Source: Stagonosporopsis chrysanthemi
Lineage: Eukaryota > Ascomycota > Dothideomycetes > Pleosporales > Didymellaceae
Assembly (NCBI GenBank): GCA_022560025.1
Contig: JAFISE010000222.1
Coordinates: 1 to 42,828, forward strand
Length of the DNA: 42,828 nt
Direction: 5' to 3'
This document shows positions 19,757-31,200 of the stretch, piece by piece. A program made the position numbers and the translations under genes. Position 1 is the first letter of the stretch; every line of letters starts with the position of its first letter. The notes under the pieces are model-generated. The model was not told the DNA's origin. It saw nothing but the letters and a program-made list of their open reading frames with translations, and made no database searches.

Positions 19757-21834
19757 CTATGCTGCTGCAGGCGTAATATCGTTGATCCTTCCCTCCAACC
19801 TCGGTGCAATCGCTTTCGTCCAATTGACCTGAATCTCCTGCTCGCCCAGCTCGTCACAAAGCTTAGCCGAACCTTGCAATTTTGCCAGCCGTGTCCATTT
19901 GCGCAACGACTTCCTCAAAAGATCCAGCTCTTGCTGGTTAAAGTTAATGGGTATGCTCGCATCATACTCTGCACCATCGTCTTCGTCTTCGTCCGCGTCA
20001 GGATCCTCTGACTCGCTGCCTGATGCTGCTTCTTGAGCCTGCTTGGCGACTCGATCAATGCTTGGAAGCTGTGGCTTCTGTTTGTCCACAGGTGATGCTG
20101 GCGACGCCTCGTGAAAGGCGTGTTTGTGGTTCTTCTGGAGGTTGGTTTGAATGTGAGAAAACCGCTTGTCCATCGACGCGCCCCAACGCTTCCACTTGCC
20201 GAGCACCTTCAATGACATGAAATACTGCCGCAAGATCGTCGAAATGAGAACACCGTTCTCCTCGCTGACCAGCTCCACGGCGGTGCCACCTTCCTCTTCG
20301 ATGAGCAGCGAGGTATATCCGTCTTTGCCACGCCCCATGTACCCACGAGTAGCAAGCACGTAGATGCGCTCGTTGTCTACCGGCTCTTCGGCAATCGTTA
20401 CGTTAAAGACCCTCGACATAGGTGGTTGGGAGTAGTCAGCGTCGAATGTTATATTCGACACCTGAGGGAACCTACCCTCCAGCGCAGGATAATTGCTGAC
20501 GCCGTTCTCCAAAGCCTCAACAATCTGCTTGCCAGTAACCTTCATGACAACCACAGGATCTTCAAATGGAAAGCAATTAACCAAATCTCGCAGCTTGAGG
20601 ACGCCAGGTGGATATACCTGATCGCCCCGAATGGTGCCGGCAGCCATGATACAGCATTCGGCCGAGTAGTAGTAACGCATAAGATCGCACACAAAATTGC
20701 CGATGTTTGACTCCTTCGTTCGAACAGTCGTGAAGCGAGCGTCGAGTGGAGCAGCTGTGTAACCAACAGGCTTGTCTAGCCGCTTCTTGATGTCTCGTGT
20801 CTGCTCATCAACCAGCTTCAGCGCCTCGGCATCCTCTTTAATGCTGCTGACCACGTCGCGTCGTACGATCTTCATGTCCCAGCCGTTGCCTTCGGGTTTA
20901 CGCCATAGGTCGATATGCGAAAGCTGCTTGAAATCGGTGCCAGATCGCAGAACGTGCGTACCGTTGATGAGACTATAAGAGTAGTAGTGGTCGTGGCCAC
21001 CCAGGATGAGGTCGATGTACTCGCTTCCACAGTTCTCCGCGAGCTTGTTGTCGTTGGGCTCTCTTTGATGAGCAACGCACACGATGATTTCGGCACCTTG
21101 TTTCTTCAGGTCCGGAATAAGTTCTTTGGCAGTCGCCGACGCGCTCTTGTATATGATGTCGGGAGGTAGTGCGTTGATGGTGTCGAGCCACTCTCTCTCC
21201 GCTAATCCAATGACACCGACTTTGATGCCGTTGGACGACGTGAGCATGACAGTCTTCTTTGCGTTGCCCAGAGGCACATTTTCGCCAAGAGCTGGATCGA
21301 GAACGTTTGCAAGCAGCCATGGGAACTTGCATTTCGAGGTCAAATATCGGTACTGTTTTACGCCAAAGTCGAGATCGTGGTTCTATGCAGTTGTCAGCGA
21401 TTAAACCTCTGTCGCATGACTCGCGACGTACCCCAACGCAGGAAACATCAGTGCCTAGTGTATTCAGCACGGGTACCATGTGGCTACCTAGAATAAGAGT
21501 CAGCCGCACCAACCGAATGTACCAGACGGAAAGCACCATGTTCCAATGCTCCAAACTCACCTTTTGTGATACTACTCTCAATGCTGGGGTTAAAAGCATC
21601 TCCAGAGAAGAACGTCAGTGCTTTGGGCTGTCCTTGAAATCGAGCATCGTCTTTGTAGTAGTTTACCAAGGTCTGGAAGCGAGGGTAGCCACCGACAGGC
21701 TCCTGACTTCCAGCTTCGATGTGGTAGACATCGTTGTAATGCAAGAAACGGAGATCTGGTGGAGAACTCGGTGCCCCGCCTTGTGGCTCCGCAATGAGCT
21801 GCTCTTCAGCAGTGGGAACGTTTTTAGGTGCCAT
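19757..21834 (-). CDS. 5'-nucleotidase-type metallophosphoesterase
   Basis: Three exons: 21561-21834, 21432-21487 and 19757-21382. Introns are 73 and 49 bp, and the product is 651 residues. Calcineurin-like metallophosphoesterase motifs occur in order: NDVYH (34-38), GDAFNPS (Asp79), GNHD (110-113, spanning the second intron), VAHQRE (His215) and GGHDH (238-242). The 5'-nucleotidase C-terminal domain follows (TKESNIGNFVCDLMRYY; GTIRGDQVYPPG; FPFEDPVVVMKVTG). A linker with an acidic run (SEDPDADEDEDD) and a helical tail close the protein. There is no signal peptide and no C-terminal anchor signal, so an intracellular enzyme is likely, unlike classical secreted 5'-nucleotidases. Substrate (nucleotide or other phosphoester) cannot be told from sequence. 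Confidence 0.92.
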
Positions 21835-22528
21835 GGGAAGATTTGAACGATCGTAGAGACAAGGGAGAGATGATTCAGTTGGCAAAACGTCCAAGACACT
21901 TGCGTCTTGAGCTTACGGGTGGCGGTGAGTGTGATGGCAGCCCTGCAGCTAAACAGATTCAGGGTCCAAGCTGAGGCTGAGCGTGTTTCGCGTGACCAAT
22001 CACTATCCGAAATTACAAAGTTATGCAAGGATGTCGTTTCGAGCGCGGTCTTTTGGAATGATGATTGACTATCTTGAGCATCTATTTCTTCAGGGCCGAT
22101 CGCCGTGATGTATCGCTGTCGCTATGCATGCATTTTCCGAAAGTCATTGGAAAATGCCAGGTATGAAAGAATCAACGCACACCACCGCCTATGAAATGCT
22201 GGTGCATATAACAGTATACACAAGAAAGACGTGTGGAGCCGCTCGACTGCGAGTCGATGCAAAAGGTCAGACTAATCGAACGCCCCAAAAAAGAATACCT
22301 TCCCATGCCTGTTCCAAAAGAGTCGGCTCTAGGCGTCATAATCATGGGCGAAGTCTGAACGCCCCCAACCTGAACGCCACGAAACCCACAAATCCCAGAA
22401 AAAACAGATTGGGAGCTTCAAAGAGCATTCCATCCAACCCAAATATCCTTGAGCTTAGCCTTGCCCTTTCCCTTAGGCCCACTCGCCGGTGGACCCGTCC
22501 CAGAACGCCTTGAACTCCTTCCGAATTC
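21835..22528. other. Intergenic region upstream of the metallophosphoesterase
   Basis: 694 bp containing the promoter and leader of the metallophosphoesterase gene and the 3' UTR of the ING gene. No gene seen. An in-frame start 60 bp upstream of the chosen ATG is possible but would add only unremarkable sequence. Confidence 0.5.
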
Positions 22529-24642
22529 CTATTGCCTACTACTACCCGGACGTTTCCCCTTCGCCTTGGACTTTGCGTGCTGCTCCTGGCACTCGTCGCT
22601 GCAGAACCATTTGGCTCTACCCATGGGTGCTTTCTCTAGTTGCACGCAAGGAAGGTGGAACCACTCGCGAGGGCACGCAGCGTTGTCGCAGGCGACCATC
22701 TGCCCGTACGACACCTCATTGCAATAGCAATACCGCGGCTCGTCCTCGCCATCATCTGTCTCTGCGTCCTGATATTCTTGTTCGGGGGCGACGGAGCTCG
22801 CTGCCGAGGAGGGAGGATTCGATTTGGCGGTCGGAGTAGGTTTGAGTGCGGGCGAATCTGTGGCTGATGTGGCAGACTGCCCGCCTTTCTTGTTGCCGCG
22901 TTTTGATACTATCCCTGTTGCTGTGCTGTTATTCTCGGAAGAACCATTAGAGTTCGAGTTGCCGTTCTGCGCGTTGCGGGTACTGCGACTGCGTGCCATG
23001 GGGACCTCAGGGAACGATCCTGCAACAGGGGTACCAGGCTTCGATGCTCGAGCAGCCCTAGCCGCAGATGACATCGTCGCTGGCGTGTCAATATCCATGC
23101 CCTCCGGCTCTTCTTGCACATGCTCTAGATCCTCCTGTTTGAGGACGGTTGGTGGCAAAGGCACAGGACCCTCGGTTGTTTCCTGTGGAATCGATGCGTC
23201 TTTCGCTGGGTCGTGGTCACGAACAATGCCCGCAGCCTGTTCGAGCTCAGTGATAGCATTACTGGGACCTTGCTGAACGGAGTGTGAAGTTGAGGGTCGT
23301 CGGACGGGTGCAGCTTCAGGCACGCTGCCAGATGTGGAGTTTGCGGTGGAATTCTTCCTTGCCCTGGACGATAGCGGACGATCTGCAGCGCCGGCAATAG
23401 CCTTGTTGATGGCGAAGTTCGCAGCAAGTGGTGAGGAGGCGGGCGGAGGGGAATAAGTAGGTAGCTGATTCTTGCGGGGGCCGGGGGCTGGGGCTGTGCG
23501 TGGCTTGCGTTTGGCAGCGGCGCCATTCTCGATGCTTGGAGTTGCTCGAGGACTTGAGCCGGCTCGTACGTTATTGCCCGCATTCTTCAAAGCACCACTC
23601 ATCGATCGTTCCATGGGTGCAGCCGTTGGCGCTGCAGCTGCGAGCGTTTTCTCGGTCTTCTTCCTCTTGCCTTGCTGCCCAGCAGCGCTGCCTAGTATGC
23701 CCAATCCAACGCTGCGATGGTCTGCAGTTGTGTCAGGAGCGTGAGCCTTCCTCTTCTGTGGCTTCTTCGCGGCCGGTCTGTCATCAAAGTCAGAGTCGAT
23801 CTGCTGCTGGCGGCTGCGCTTAGCTAGCATTGCCTCACGGCGGGCCTCGCTCTTCGCAGCGATAGAGTCGACGTCGTGCACATGCTGAGCGGCTGCGGCC
23901 AAGTTGTTCGCAGCAGCCACTTCCCGCCGCTGGCGCTCGTGATTTGGAGCACCCTTCTTCTTCTCTTCTTTGTCTGCGTATGCCCAATGTGTAAGACTGC
24001 CGTAGCGAGCCTCTTCGCTGATTTCGGTATCGAGCTGCGAGTACGAGTGCGTCATGCGCGTAAGGCCTTTATCCTTCGTGGCCTTTGCCCCTTGGAGCAC
24101 AATAAGCTTCTCGTCTAGAGTCGGAAGAATATTGTGGATGAGCATGCGCAAGCGCAGGAAAAGTTGGCGTTTCCTGATCACAGCCTGCTCGTCTGGGGGA
24201 AGGCTATCGAAGTTCGGGGGAGGCTGCTAGGAGGTGTCAGCTGGTGTGCTGACGGGCTTGACTTTGTCAGCCTTACGTTTGGGATCTGCTCCGCAGCGTC
24301 TACGTTCTGTTCTATTGCGCGCCGCTGCGCGGTCGTGGTGATGGGCTGCTGCGCGATCTCTCTGAGCAGCTCCTCCAGCATGAACTCGGGATCGTGAAGC
24401 TTGGCTTCTACCTCCTTGAACATGGAGAAGTGCTTGATAACCTCTCTGGGAAAGGCATCGACGGCACCTGTAAAGTGTGTGAGGGCGGGGAAGAAGCCAG
24501 GCGCGCTGTTGGAAGCTTCGGGCGTCTGCTCCATCCCGTGGGCGGCGAGACGGCCGGCGAAGCTGCGCGCATAGTAGTTTGTAGGACGGACAGTGGCGCG
24601 GCCCTGCCGGGTAGAGGTTCGCGTGCCTGCAGTGGGAGGCAT
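22529..24642 (-). CDS. pho23: ING-family PHD-finger protein, Pho23-like
   Basis: Two exons, 24277-24642 and 22529-24226, with a 50-bp intron; 687 residues. The ING N-terminal helical domain begins FFPALTHFTGAVDAFPREVI and continues across the intron (LPPDEQAVIRKRQLF). A long Ser/Ala/Pro-rich region with basic stretches (KKPQKRKAH) follows. The C-terminal PHD finger (621-668) has a full C4HC3 set: C622, C624, C635, C640, H646, C649, C664, C668; its YCYCNEVSYGQMVACD start is typical of ING proteins that read H3K4 methylation. The N-terminal domain resembles yeast Pho23, a subunit of the Rpd3L histone deacetylase complex, more than Yng1 or Yng2. The acceptor is TAGCAG, so a one-codon splice variant is possible. 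Confidence 0.9.
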
Positions 24643-25991
24643 TGTAGCGGCGGGAGCTCAAGGCTGGTGGCACGACCGAGGACGAGTTGCCGGATACGCG
24701 CTCAGCGCAGAGCAAAGATGGCAGATTGGACTGGCGTGGCTGATGTGACGAGTGGGCGCATTTCAAGCGATGTAACGAGGTTTGCGTGCGTGTCCAGCGA
24801 GACTGCTCACGTATCGCACCTGGGAAGGCCTAGGGGAGCGAGCGAAGAGCAGCAACACGCTTCGGCGCATCAGCCCAGGCCCTGACGAAATCACCTGGGC
24901 GCGGCTTCTGCCGGCGATATCGGCATCCGGGCGCCGACCCTTCACCACTTCCTTCACCACTTCCTTCACCACTTCCTTCACATCGCCGAAGCCTTATCAT
25001 CGTACAATAGCGAGTGAGTGGTCTTAATGTTGCAAACCAACGACCACGAATTGTTCAACGGCGCTTCTTCTTTGTGCCAATCTCTCAATGTGATGCGCGT
25101 CGATCTCCAACATCCTTACCATTCTGGGCATCTGACCACTGTATCTCGAATGGCCCTTGCTATCAGGACCGATAGCGCGCTCGAGAGACATGTTCGCTGG
25201 GACAAAGTCGTCTGTATATCTCTCACATGTTCTGTAGCATAAGAGCTGTGTGTGGTCTCGAAAGTCTTCGATGTAATCTGACCGAGAGACGCTTCAGCAA
25301 CTCTCCAGAAGACGTCATCCCTACAACCTTGGCGCATGTATTCCTGAAGTTATTGTTGGTCACTCTACAGTCGAGCCGTGACTAGACCCCAGGATGGTCG
25401 TTGCTTGGCTAACGCCGCCGTTGTGGTCCCTCACCAAGTGAACCCAGTCTCCTCTTTGGCATGCTGGCCTACCCCACGGTTGCAGTTGCCGCTGAACGGC
25501 CGGTACCGAGTAAGCTCTGAGCTGGCACAGTGCTCACGATTTTGGACTCGAAGGATGTGAAGCTGCCCGCTGTGAGCTGTCATGCAAACAACTTGTGGGC
25601 GTGGCAGTAACCGCAGACCACAGTGACCAGGTCGACGCTGGCTCCGGTACCACTTTCACCACCTTTCGCGCATCGGTCGGAGCCTTGTTCTACAAGCGGT
25701 AGCACGCGAGCCCCCGGTGGGGCAGAATGGCTGTGACAATAGAAACGCCAGGCACCAAGTCAAACGCTCGATTGTCACCTCGAAGCAACTTCACCTCGAG
25801 TGCCTCACGTCGCCCGTGCCTCCGCTTGCTCTGATCAATATATAGCCCCTCGCTCAGCTACCTCGAGATCTATCTCCCACACCACGTCGCCGAGATCTCA
25901 ACTTGCTGTAAGTCTGGCTTGAGCGCACTTTCACTGATACTTTGTACCAACAATTGTACTAGCCTGTTCCATCTAGTACCAGCTGTTCGCC
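24643..25991. promoter_or_regulatory. Divergent intergenic region with a 12-bp tandem repeat
   Basis: 1.35 kb separating two divergent gene starts. It holds a TTCACCACTTCC tandem repeat at 24941-24981, a TATATA box near 25840-25845, and a likely 69-bp leader intron (25908-25976, GTAAGT..CTAG) just before the plus-strand gene. No convincing gene. Confidence 0.55.
24941..24981. repeat. 12-bp tandem repeat TTCACCACTTCC
   Basis: Three copies plus a partial fourth, in non-coding DNA between divergent genes. Confidence 0.85.
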
Positions 25992-26960
25992 ATGGCCGCC
26001 CAGACCATGCCTGCCACCACCACAAACACAACTTCGCAATCCGCCATCCGTGACGCCATGAGCTTCTCAAACTTGCTCACTAACCATGCTGCACCTGAGG
26101 CTCCCACTCCTGAGATCTCCGCCGAGGTACCAGTTCTCGAACCGCCATCTACACCGAAGCATAGCTCTGCACTCACCGAGGACGGCCCTGCTAGCCCTGC
26201 CGACACGATCATGTCCGACCTCACCGAGGAGAACGATGGCGGCGATGCTAACGAGCAGCCCATTGAAGACTCCAATGACGATGATTCGATCGAGCGCGAG
26301 TTCGTGTGCATGAACGACGAATACAGCAAATGTCGCACCGGCCAGTACACTCTAGCGCTTTCTCGCAAGGTCATTTCAGATCACTTCGGTCGTAACAAGG
26401 CCTGCACCAGGGATTTGAAAGCATGGCCTCTTTTTTGCCGTAAACATTATCAGCGCGCGACCTACAACAAGGAGCTCTGGCAAGTTCGCAAGGTCAAGCT
26501 TATCCTCCGCCAGTTCGACATCATCGAAGCCGAGTTTCCAGGTACTACGTATGATATCACTCTGAAGAAGTCGGAGGAGGACCGCCTCAACGAGTTCTCC
26601 CGCAAGGTCGCTGGCGGAATGAGCGCAGAGAGTGCTGCAATTACGGTGGCTCCTGGCTCTGGCAAGGCTTTCGAAGCTCCAATCGACGTTCTACGCGAGC
26701 TAGACCAGTACATTGGCAAGGATAAGGCTGCGAAGGACGCAAAGGATGCTATGGATGTAGTCCTCCAGATGCTGCAAGAGAAGGAGACGGAGCAGGTTCC
26801 TTCCATTGAGTTCCTCCCCAAGCTTCCAGGCAAGGTATCCACCCCAAAGAAGTCGCCTGCCAAGAGCCGTGTCGCGAAGTCGCCGTCCAAGTCTCCGTCC
26901 AAGGGTAGCCCTCGCACCTCCACTCGTGGCAGCGTCAAGAAGACAAACCAGAAGGCTTAG
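25992..26960 (+). CDS. Conserved-looking protein with SPKK-type basic tail
   Basis: Single-exon frame of 322 residues (MAAQTMPATTTN). A disordered, acidic N-terminal third (DGGDANEQPIEDSNDDD) is followed by a compact part rich in Cys/His/Trp (FVCMNDEYSKCRTG; HFGRNKACTRDLKAWPLFCR; KHYQRATYNKELWQ). Its spaced cysteines and histidine could bind metal or stabilise a fold. A helical segment follows, and the tail carries repeated S/T-P-K-K and S-P-S-K motifs (TPKKSPAKSRVAKSPSKSPS) like those of histone H1-type DNA-binding tails. I infer a nuclear, DNA- or chromatin-associated protein. I do not recognise the family with confidence. A spliced 5' leader and a TATA box suggest a well-expressed gene. 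Confidence 0.82.
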   Translation: MAAQTMPATTTNTTSQSAIRDAMSFSNLLTNHAAPEAPTPEISAEVPVLEPPSTPKHSSALTEDGPASPADTIMSDLTEENDGGDANEQPIEDSNDDDSIEREFVCMNDEYSKCRTGQYTLALSRKVISDHFGRNKACTRDLKAWPLFCRKHYQRATYNKELWQVRKVKLILRQFDIIEAEFPGTTYDITLKKSEEDRLNEFSRKVAGGMSAESAAITVAPGSGKAFEAPIDVLRELDQYIGKDKAAKDAKDAMDVVLQMLQEKETEQVPSIEFLPKLPGKVSTPKKSPAKSRVAKSPSKSPSKGSPRTSTRGSVKKTNQKA

Positions 26961-28220
26961 GCTTTGATACGTCATCGCCATCTGCGCCTTTTCATGGACC
27001 GCCACCGCCGACAACCCGCGAGGTCTTGCTTGCGACGGTCCCGTTCTGGACGTACCGTCTAATTTTTTAGACATGTTCAACGAACACGACGTCCGATGCT
27101 TGCTATCATGCCCATGTATCACTACGTCCTCACAGAATCCTTTCTTGGTGCTGAACCATCTTGGCGCTGGATCAAGACGCCCTTCAGCGTACAAGACGTC
27201 AGTGTCGCAAGATTTTCTGTCACATACATGAGCTTTTTTTAAGCCGAAGCGTATGGCCCGCAAAAGCATTACTTCTTTGATTTTATTTTCTACGAGAGAT
27301 ACCCGTCATGTTCATGACGACTGAAATTTCTACCTTGGATGATTCGGCTGTATTGGCAACAACGTGGGGGATATCCTAAAAAAGCAATCGGGTGTTCCTT
27401 CAATCATCATGTGCATCATTTTCTCTACATTTGCAATGAAAACCTTGTCACAAGCCTGCCTCTTCCATCACGATCATAACCCAACGCATCTTTCAACGAC
27501 TCACAGGCGAGGCTCCAACGTCCTCAGGTCCTCGTAAGACGCGTCACCGATACGTACCACATCTTCTGATTTCCCTTTCCTGCTGGAGGTGCGCTCTATA
27601 ACCATGTCTCACTCATCTAAAGCCGCCTGCTTCCTCATTGTGTAGTTCCTGTCGGCGTTCAACATTGGTAGTATAACGCTAAATGTATTGATCACAGAGT
27701 ACGCCGCGTCTTCTAGGACTTTTGTAACTCGACCATTCGCACAGGAAAAGCGTTCGTCTTTGCTAAAGAGAGCGAGATCAGCTCCCAACAGCGCTATAGT
27801 GAGGATGCTCGTAACTGCCGAGAGCGTAGCTGCCAGCGACTGCTTATCACCCAGCCGCTTCAGCTCCTTTGAATAAAAAACCACCAGGCTCGGCGCAGTG
27901 AGTTCCTGAAACATCCCAATGTAACACATAGGCGTATGTGGACGGTTTTGGGTTTGGTGCCTCTACTATAATAGAAAGGTCGGAGAGCAGACGGGAGAAG
28001 AAAGTTGGAGGGGGAATACTGCTGATGTGAAAAAAGTCCTGTGGAGTTTCGACGTGAGCTATGTATAAAGTCAGGTTTGAAAGTTGAATCGAATTCTACT
28101 ACTGCTTGCACGGTCAAGATGATCATAATCCTCCTTTTCCTATACTAGCTTGCCTGCAGACCCGAGAAAGCAAGCGTTTGTTGATACGTCTATACGCTTT
28201 CCTATCACGCAGATATACTA
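26961..28220. other. Mostly intergenic region between converging genes
   Basis: 1.26 kb. Apart from a doubtful small membrane-protein frame on the minus strand (27609-27929), I see only 3' UTR-like AT-richer sequence. Confidence 0.5.
27609..27929 (-). CDS. Doubtful small membrane-protein frame
   Basis: 106 codons from ATG at 27929 to a stop at 27609. It has a hydrophobic stretch (LAATLSAVTSILTIALLGAD) and a soluble part ending NADRNYTMRKQAALDE. A 3' splice site (TTTCAG) just before GAACTCACTGC suggests this may be the last exon of a longer gene whose 5' part I cannot find, or a remnant. No family recognised. Confidence 0.3.
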   Translation of the reverse strand: MCYIGMFQELTAPSLVVFYSKELKRLGDKQSLAATLSAVTSILTIALLGADLALFSKDERFSCANGRVTKVLEDAAYSVINTFSVILPMLNADRNYTMRKQAALDE

Positions 28221-31200
28221 TCACTTAACCAACTGCTGGCTCTCAGCACCCACAGTATATATACCGAACCGCCCTTCCCGACTTTCCAGCCGAAACACAT
28301 GATTGTCCTCCCAACCCTTTCTCGACTCCCCCCAGAACTCTTTTCCAGCAAGTAGACACGCTGTCCCGGCGATCGAACATGGATTGTGGGGTAAGACCCC
28401 CACTCGGGGCATCAGCACCCAGCTCAAAGTACCGCACAGCATCATAATGCCGAGAATGACCTGCAGCGCGATCTTGGGTGCCGAGTGCTGCACTAGGCGA
28501 GAATGGCTTCTTCTCATGCTTCCTTGTAGCCGCTGTGATGGCTCGGTTGAGTTCAGTGGAACGCGGAATTTGCGTGACTGGACTTGTGCCATGTACCGGC
28601 CGTACATTTTGCTCACTGCGCTCATGAGGCGTGGGATGTTGGCGTCTCCAACAAGCTCGGCCGCGGGAATACCCTCCTTGCCGTAGATGATGGCGGCGAA
28701 AAAGGGGTGTAGCTGGGAGGCCTCGTTGTTAAAGGTACTGTTCCGTGTGATAACAGCCAAGTGGTTCATATTTCTGATAACTGGATATTGTTGACTGCCA
28801 CCGACCCAGCGCATCGTGTCTTCGTAAGTGGTTGGTGGATTTGTGGTGTCAATCCTCATATCTGGTAGAAGGTATGTGACCTTGGCGTCGACTTCTTGTA
28901 TCCTTTGAGTACAGTACAAGGAAGTAACTAGATTTTTGGCAACTGCGTGGGAGGTGTCATTTCGTCTCGGTGCGTTTGATTCGGTGGTACGATTCCCTGG
29001 AAAGAACCCAAAACTGAAGACTACTGTCGGGCACTCTTTGTATCTAACAAAGTCATCATCAACATTTAGGTTGAAAAAGTTGAGGGGATCGTGTGCCAAT
29101 ATCTGACTGTAATCATAATGAAGCTCCAAGATTGAGCCATCGTAAGATGTTTCTGACCTCGACTGTTGCGAGAAGGCCAAGTCTTCTCGGGAAAATTCGT
29201 CTCCTGAGGTTTTCCCATCAACGGTAACACAAGTAGTGGGGAAGTCAGCGTCATACGCGCTCTGATGGTTTCCGATCTCAGACGGGTCCGTTGTTGTACA
29301 TTGGAGCACAGCTCGCCGAGCGGGTACGACCATGTCGATTGTGTCTCGACCGTTGGAAGTTGGCATGGGGTCAGAAACGGAAACCGAAGGCAACGCGATG
29401 TCTTCATAAGTCCCTATGGGGTCTGTGGTATTTCCCCAAATCAGATAGTTGAGGACATAGGATGCAGACGCATCTAAGGAGGCAGCATCATCCGCCTCTT
29501 TGTAAGCGTATACGTTGGGCGCAATGTAGTCCCACGTCAGATTCCAGGACGTTGTGATCTCTAGAGCAATTGCAGTGCTCGTATCAAAAGAACGAATGCT
29601 GTAGAGACCGGATACCACAATGGTGAGGAGAGCACCGACGACAGCGGCCAAGGCAGAGATTGCAGAAGAATATTGCTTGCTGCGTAGGGCTGGCCACAAA
29701 GAGAAAAGAGGCGTACTCCCCAGGTAGTCTGTAGAGATTGATCCTTTAGCTGAAGCGCCGTACTTGGTAGCCAGGACGGAGTAAGGGGACAGCAGCGCTG
29801 TGTTGAAATGAATCGATGAGTAAAGCAGAGCAATCCCTGTCATTACAAGAGCCGGTACGATGGCAGTCCAAAGAAGGCCCCACTTGTCAGATGAAAATGT
29901 GAGGAGCCCATCTGAGTGGTCGGAAACTCGTTGTAGTATTTCCAAAGTGATGATAGCCGCTGAACAAAACACCGTCGCGGAGATTCTAACCCAAAGTCGT
30001 AGACTTAAGGGGTACCAATTGCAACGACACGTGTTTTGAACAATGTGTTGCTCTGGCGCTTTATCCCTAAGATCATCGCTAGGCGGGATTGGGCGGAAGG
30101 CGATGTAGAACGGTTGGGCGGTGGATGCGGTCGAGTGGAACAAATATCCCGTGGATGAACTAGCAACTTCTGCAAAAGTCCGATCCTCAAAGAAATTGTT
30201 TTGTCTGTTGGGGCCAAGAGTTGCCGCAATCCCACCGATACTGTTTGGATTGTGTGGTATTACATCCTGTGGTGATATCCATATCAAGACAATCGCTGAT
30301 ATTAAACATAGCAGTAATATGGTGGCAATTGCAATGGCAGGCGTCTTCTTGGCATGAAGACGAGATTGCAGGTACTGTGCCGTGCCGCTGATAGTTGAAT
30401 TTTGTTCCTGAAGCATTTGTTGCCCAACGATCATCGAAAATGCACCCCTGAAGGTGTCTGATATAGATGTTCTAAGTACTTCAGGGTCCATTAATGGCTT
30501 CACGGACGGACTCCCATGCTTGCCGGTAGTGTATGGTAGAGAAGCTAGAACGAGGAATGGCGATGTACTCTCAGAGATGTTTCCAGACGGTTTGGACCAC
30601 GGTACTGTAATTTGGCTAGATCCTTCCAGAGTATAATTGAAGACTGCAAAGGGATCCAATACCTCCGGTTCCACTCTATCTCCGGACTCTGATTCTGAGC
30701 TTTCGTAACTCTGCTGTCCAGTGCCGTCCACGTGAACTGAGATTTTCTTGACAACAGCAGATGGTCGACATAATAGGGCGCTGTAGCATCATTGTTAGTA
30801 TCTTGCCAAGAGCATCCAACACCCACCTACCTATAATTGACCAAGCTAAGATTGAAGTTCATCTGCGCCACAACTGCTAGGATGGCTGTATGATCTCCAC
30901 ATCCCACAACCCGTATATTTCCCATGTAGTGCTCATTCTTGTGATCCCAAGTGTACTTTCCCTCACTATCAGCCAGGTGAAAGTACAGTCGGTCTTCGCA
31001 CGATGCAGAAGTGAACGTCAAGTTAAGCTGGACTTGACATCCAGACGTGGAGTCACAGTCAGAATCCCAAGAAATCTCAGCTGGTTCGCAGGAAAGATCG
31101 GGAAACAGCCCTCGTGTAGTCGCAGTGTATGTGATATTGGGTAGCATTGCGTAATCAGTGGGGAGAGAGAACGGCTCTGCAACGAAATCAGTAGATATCC

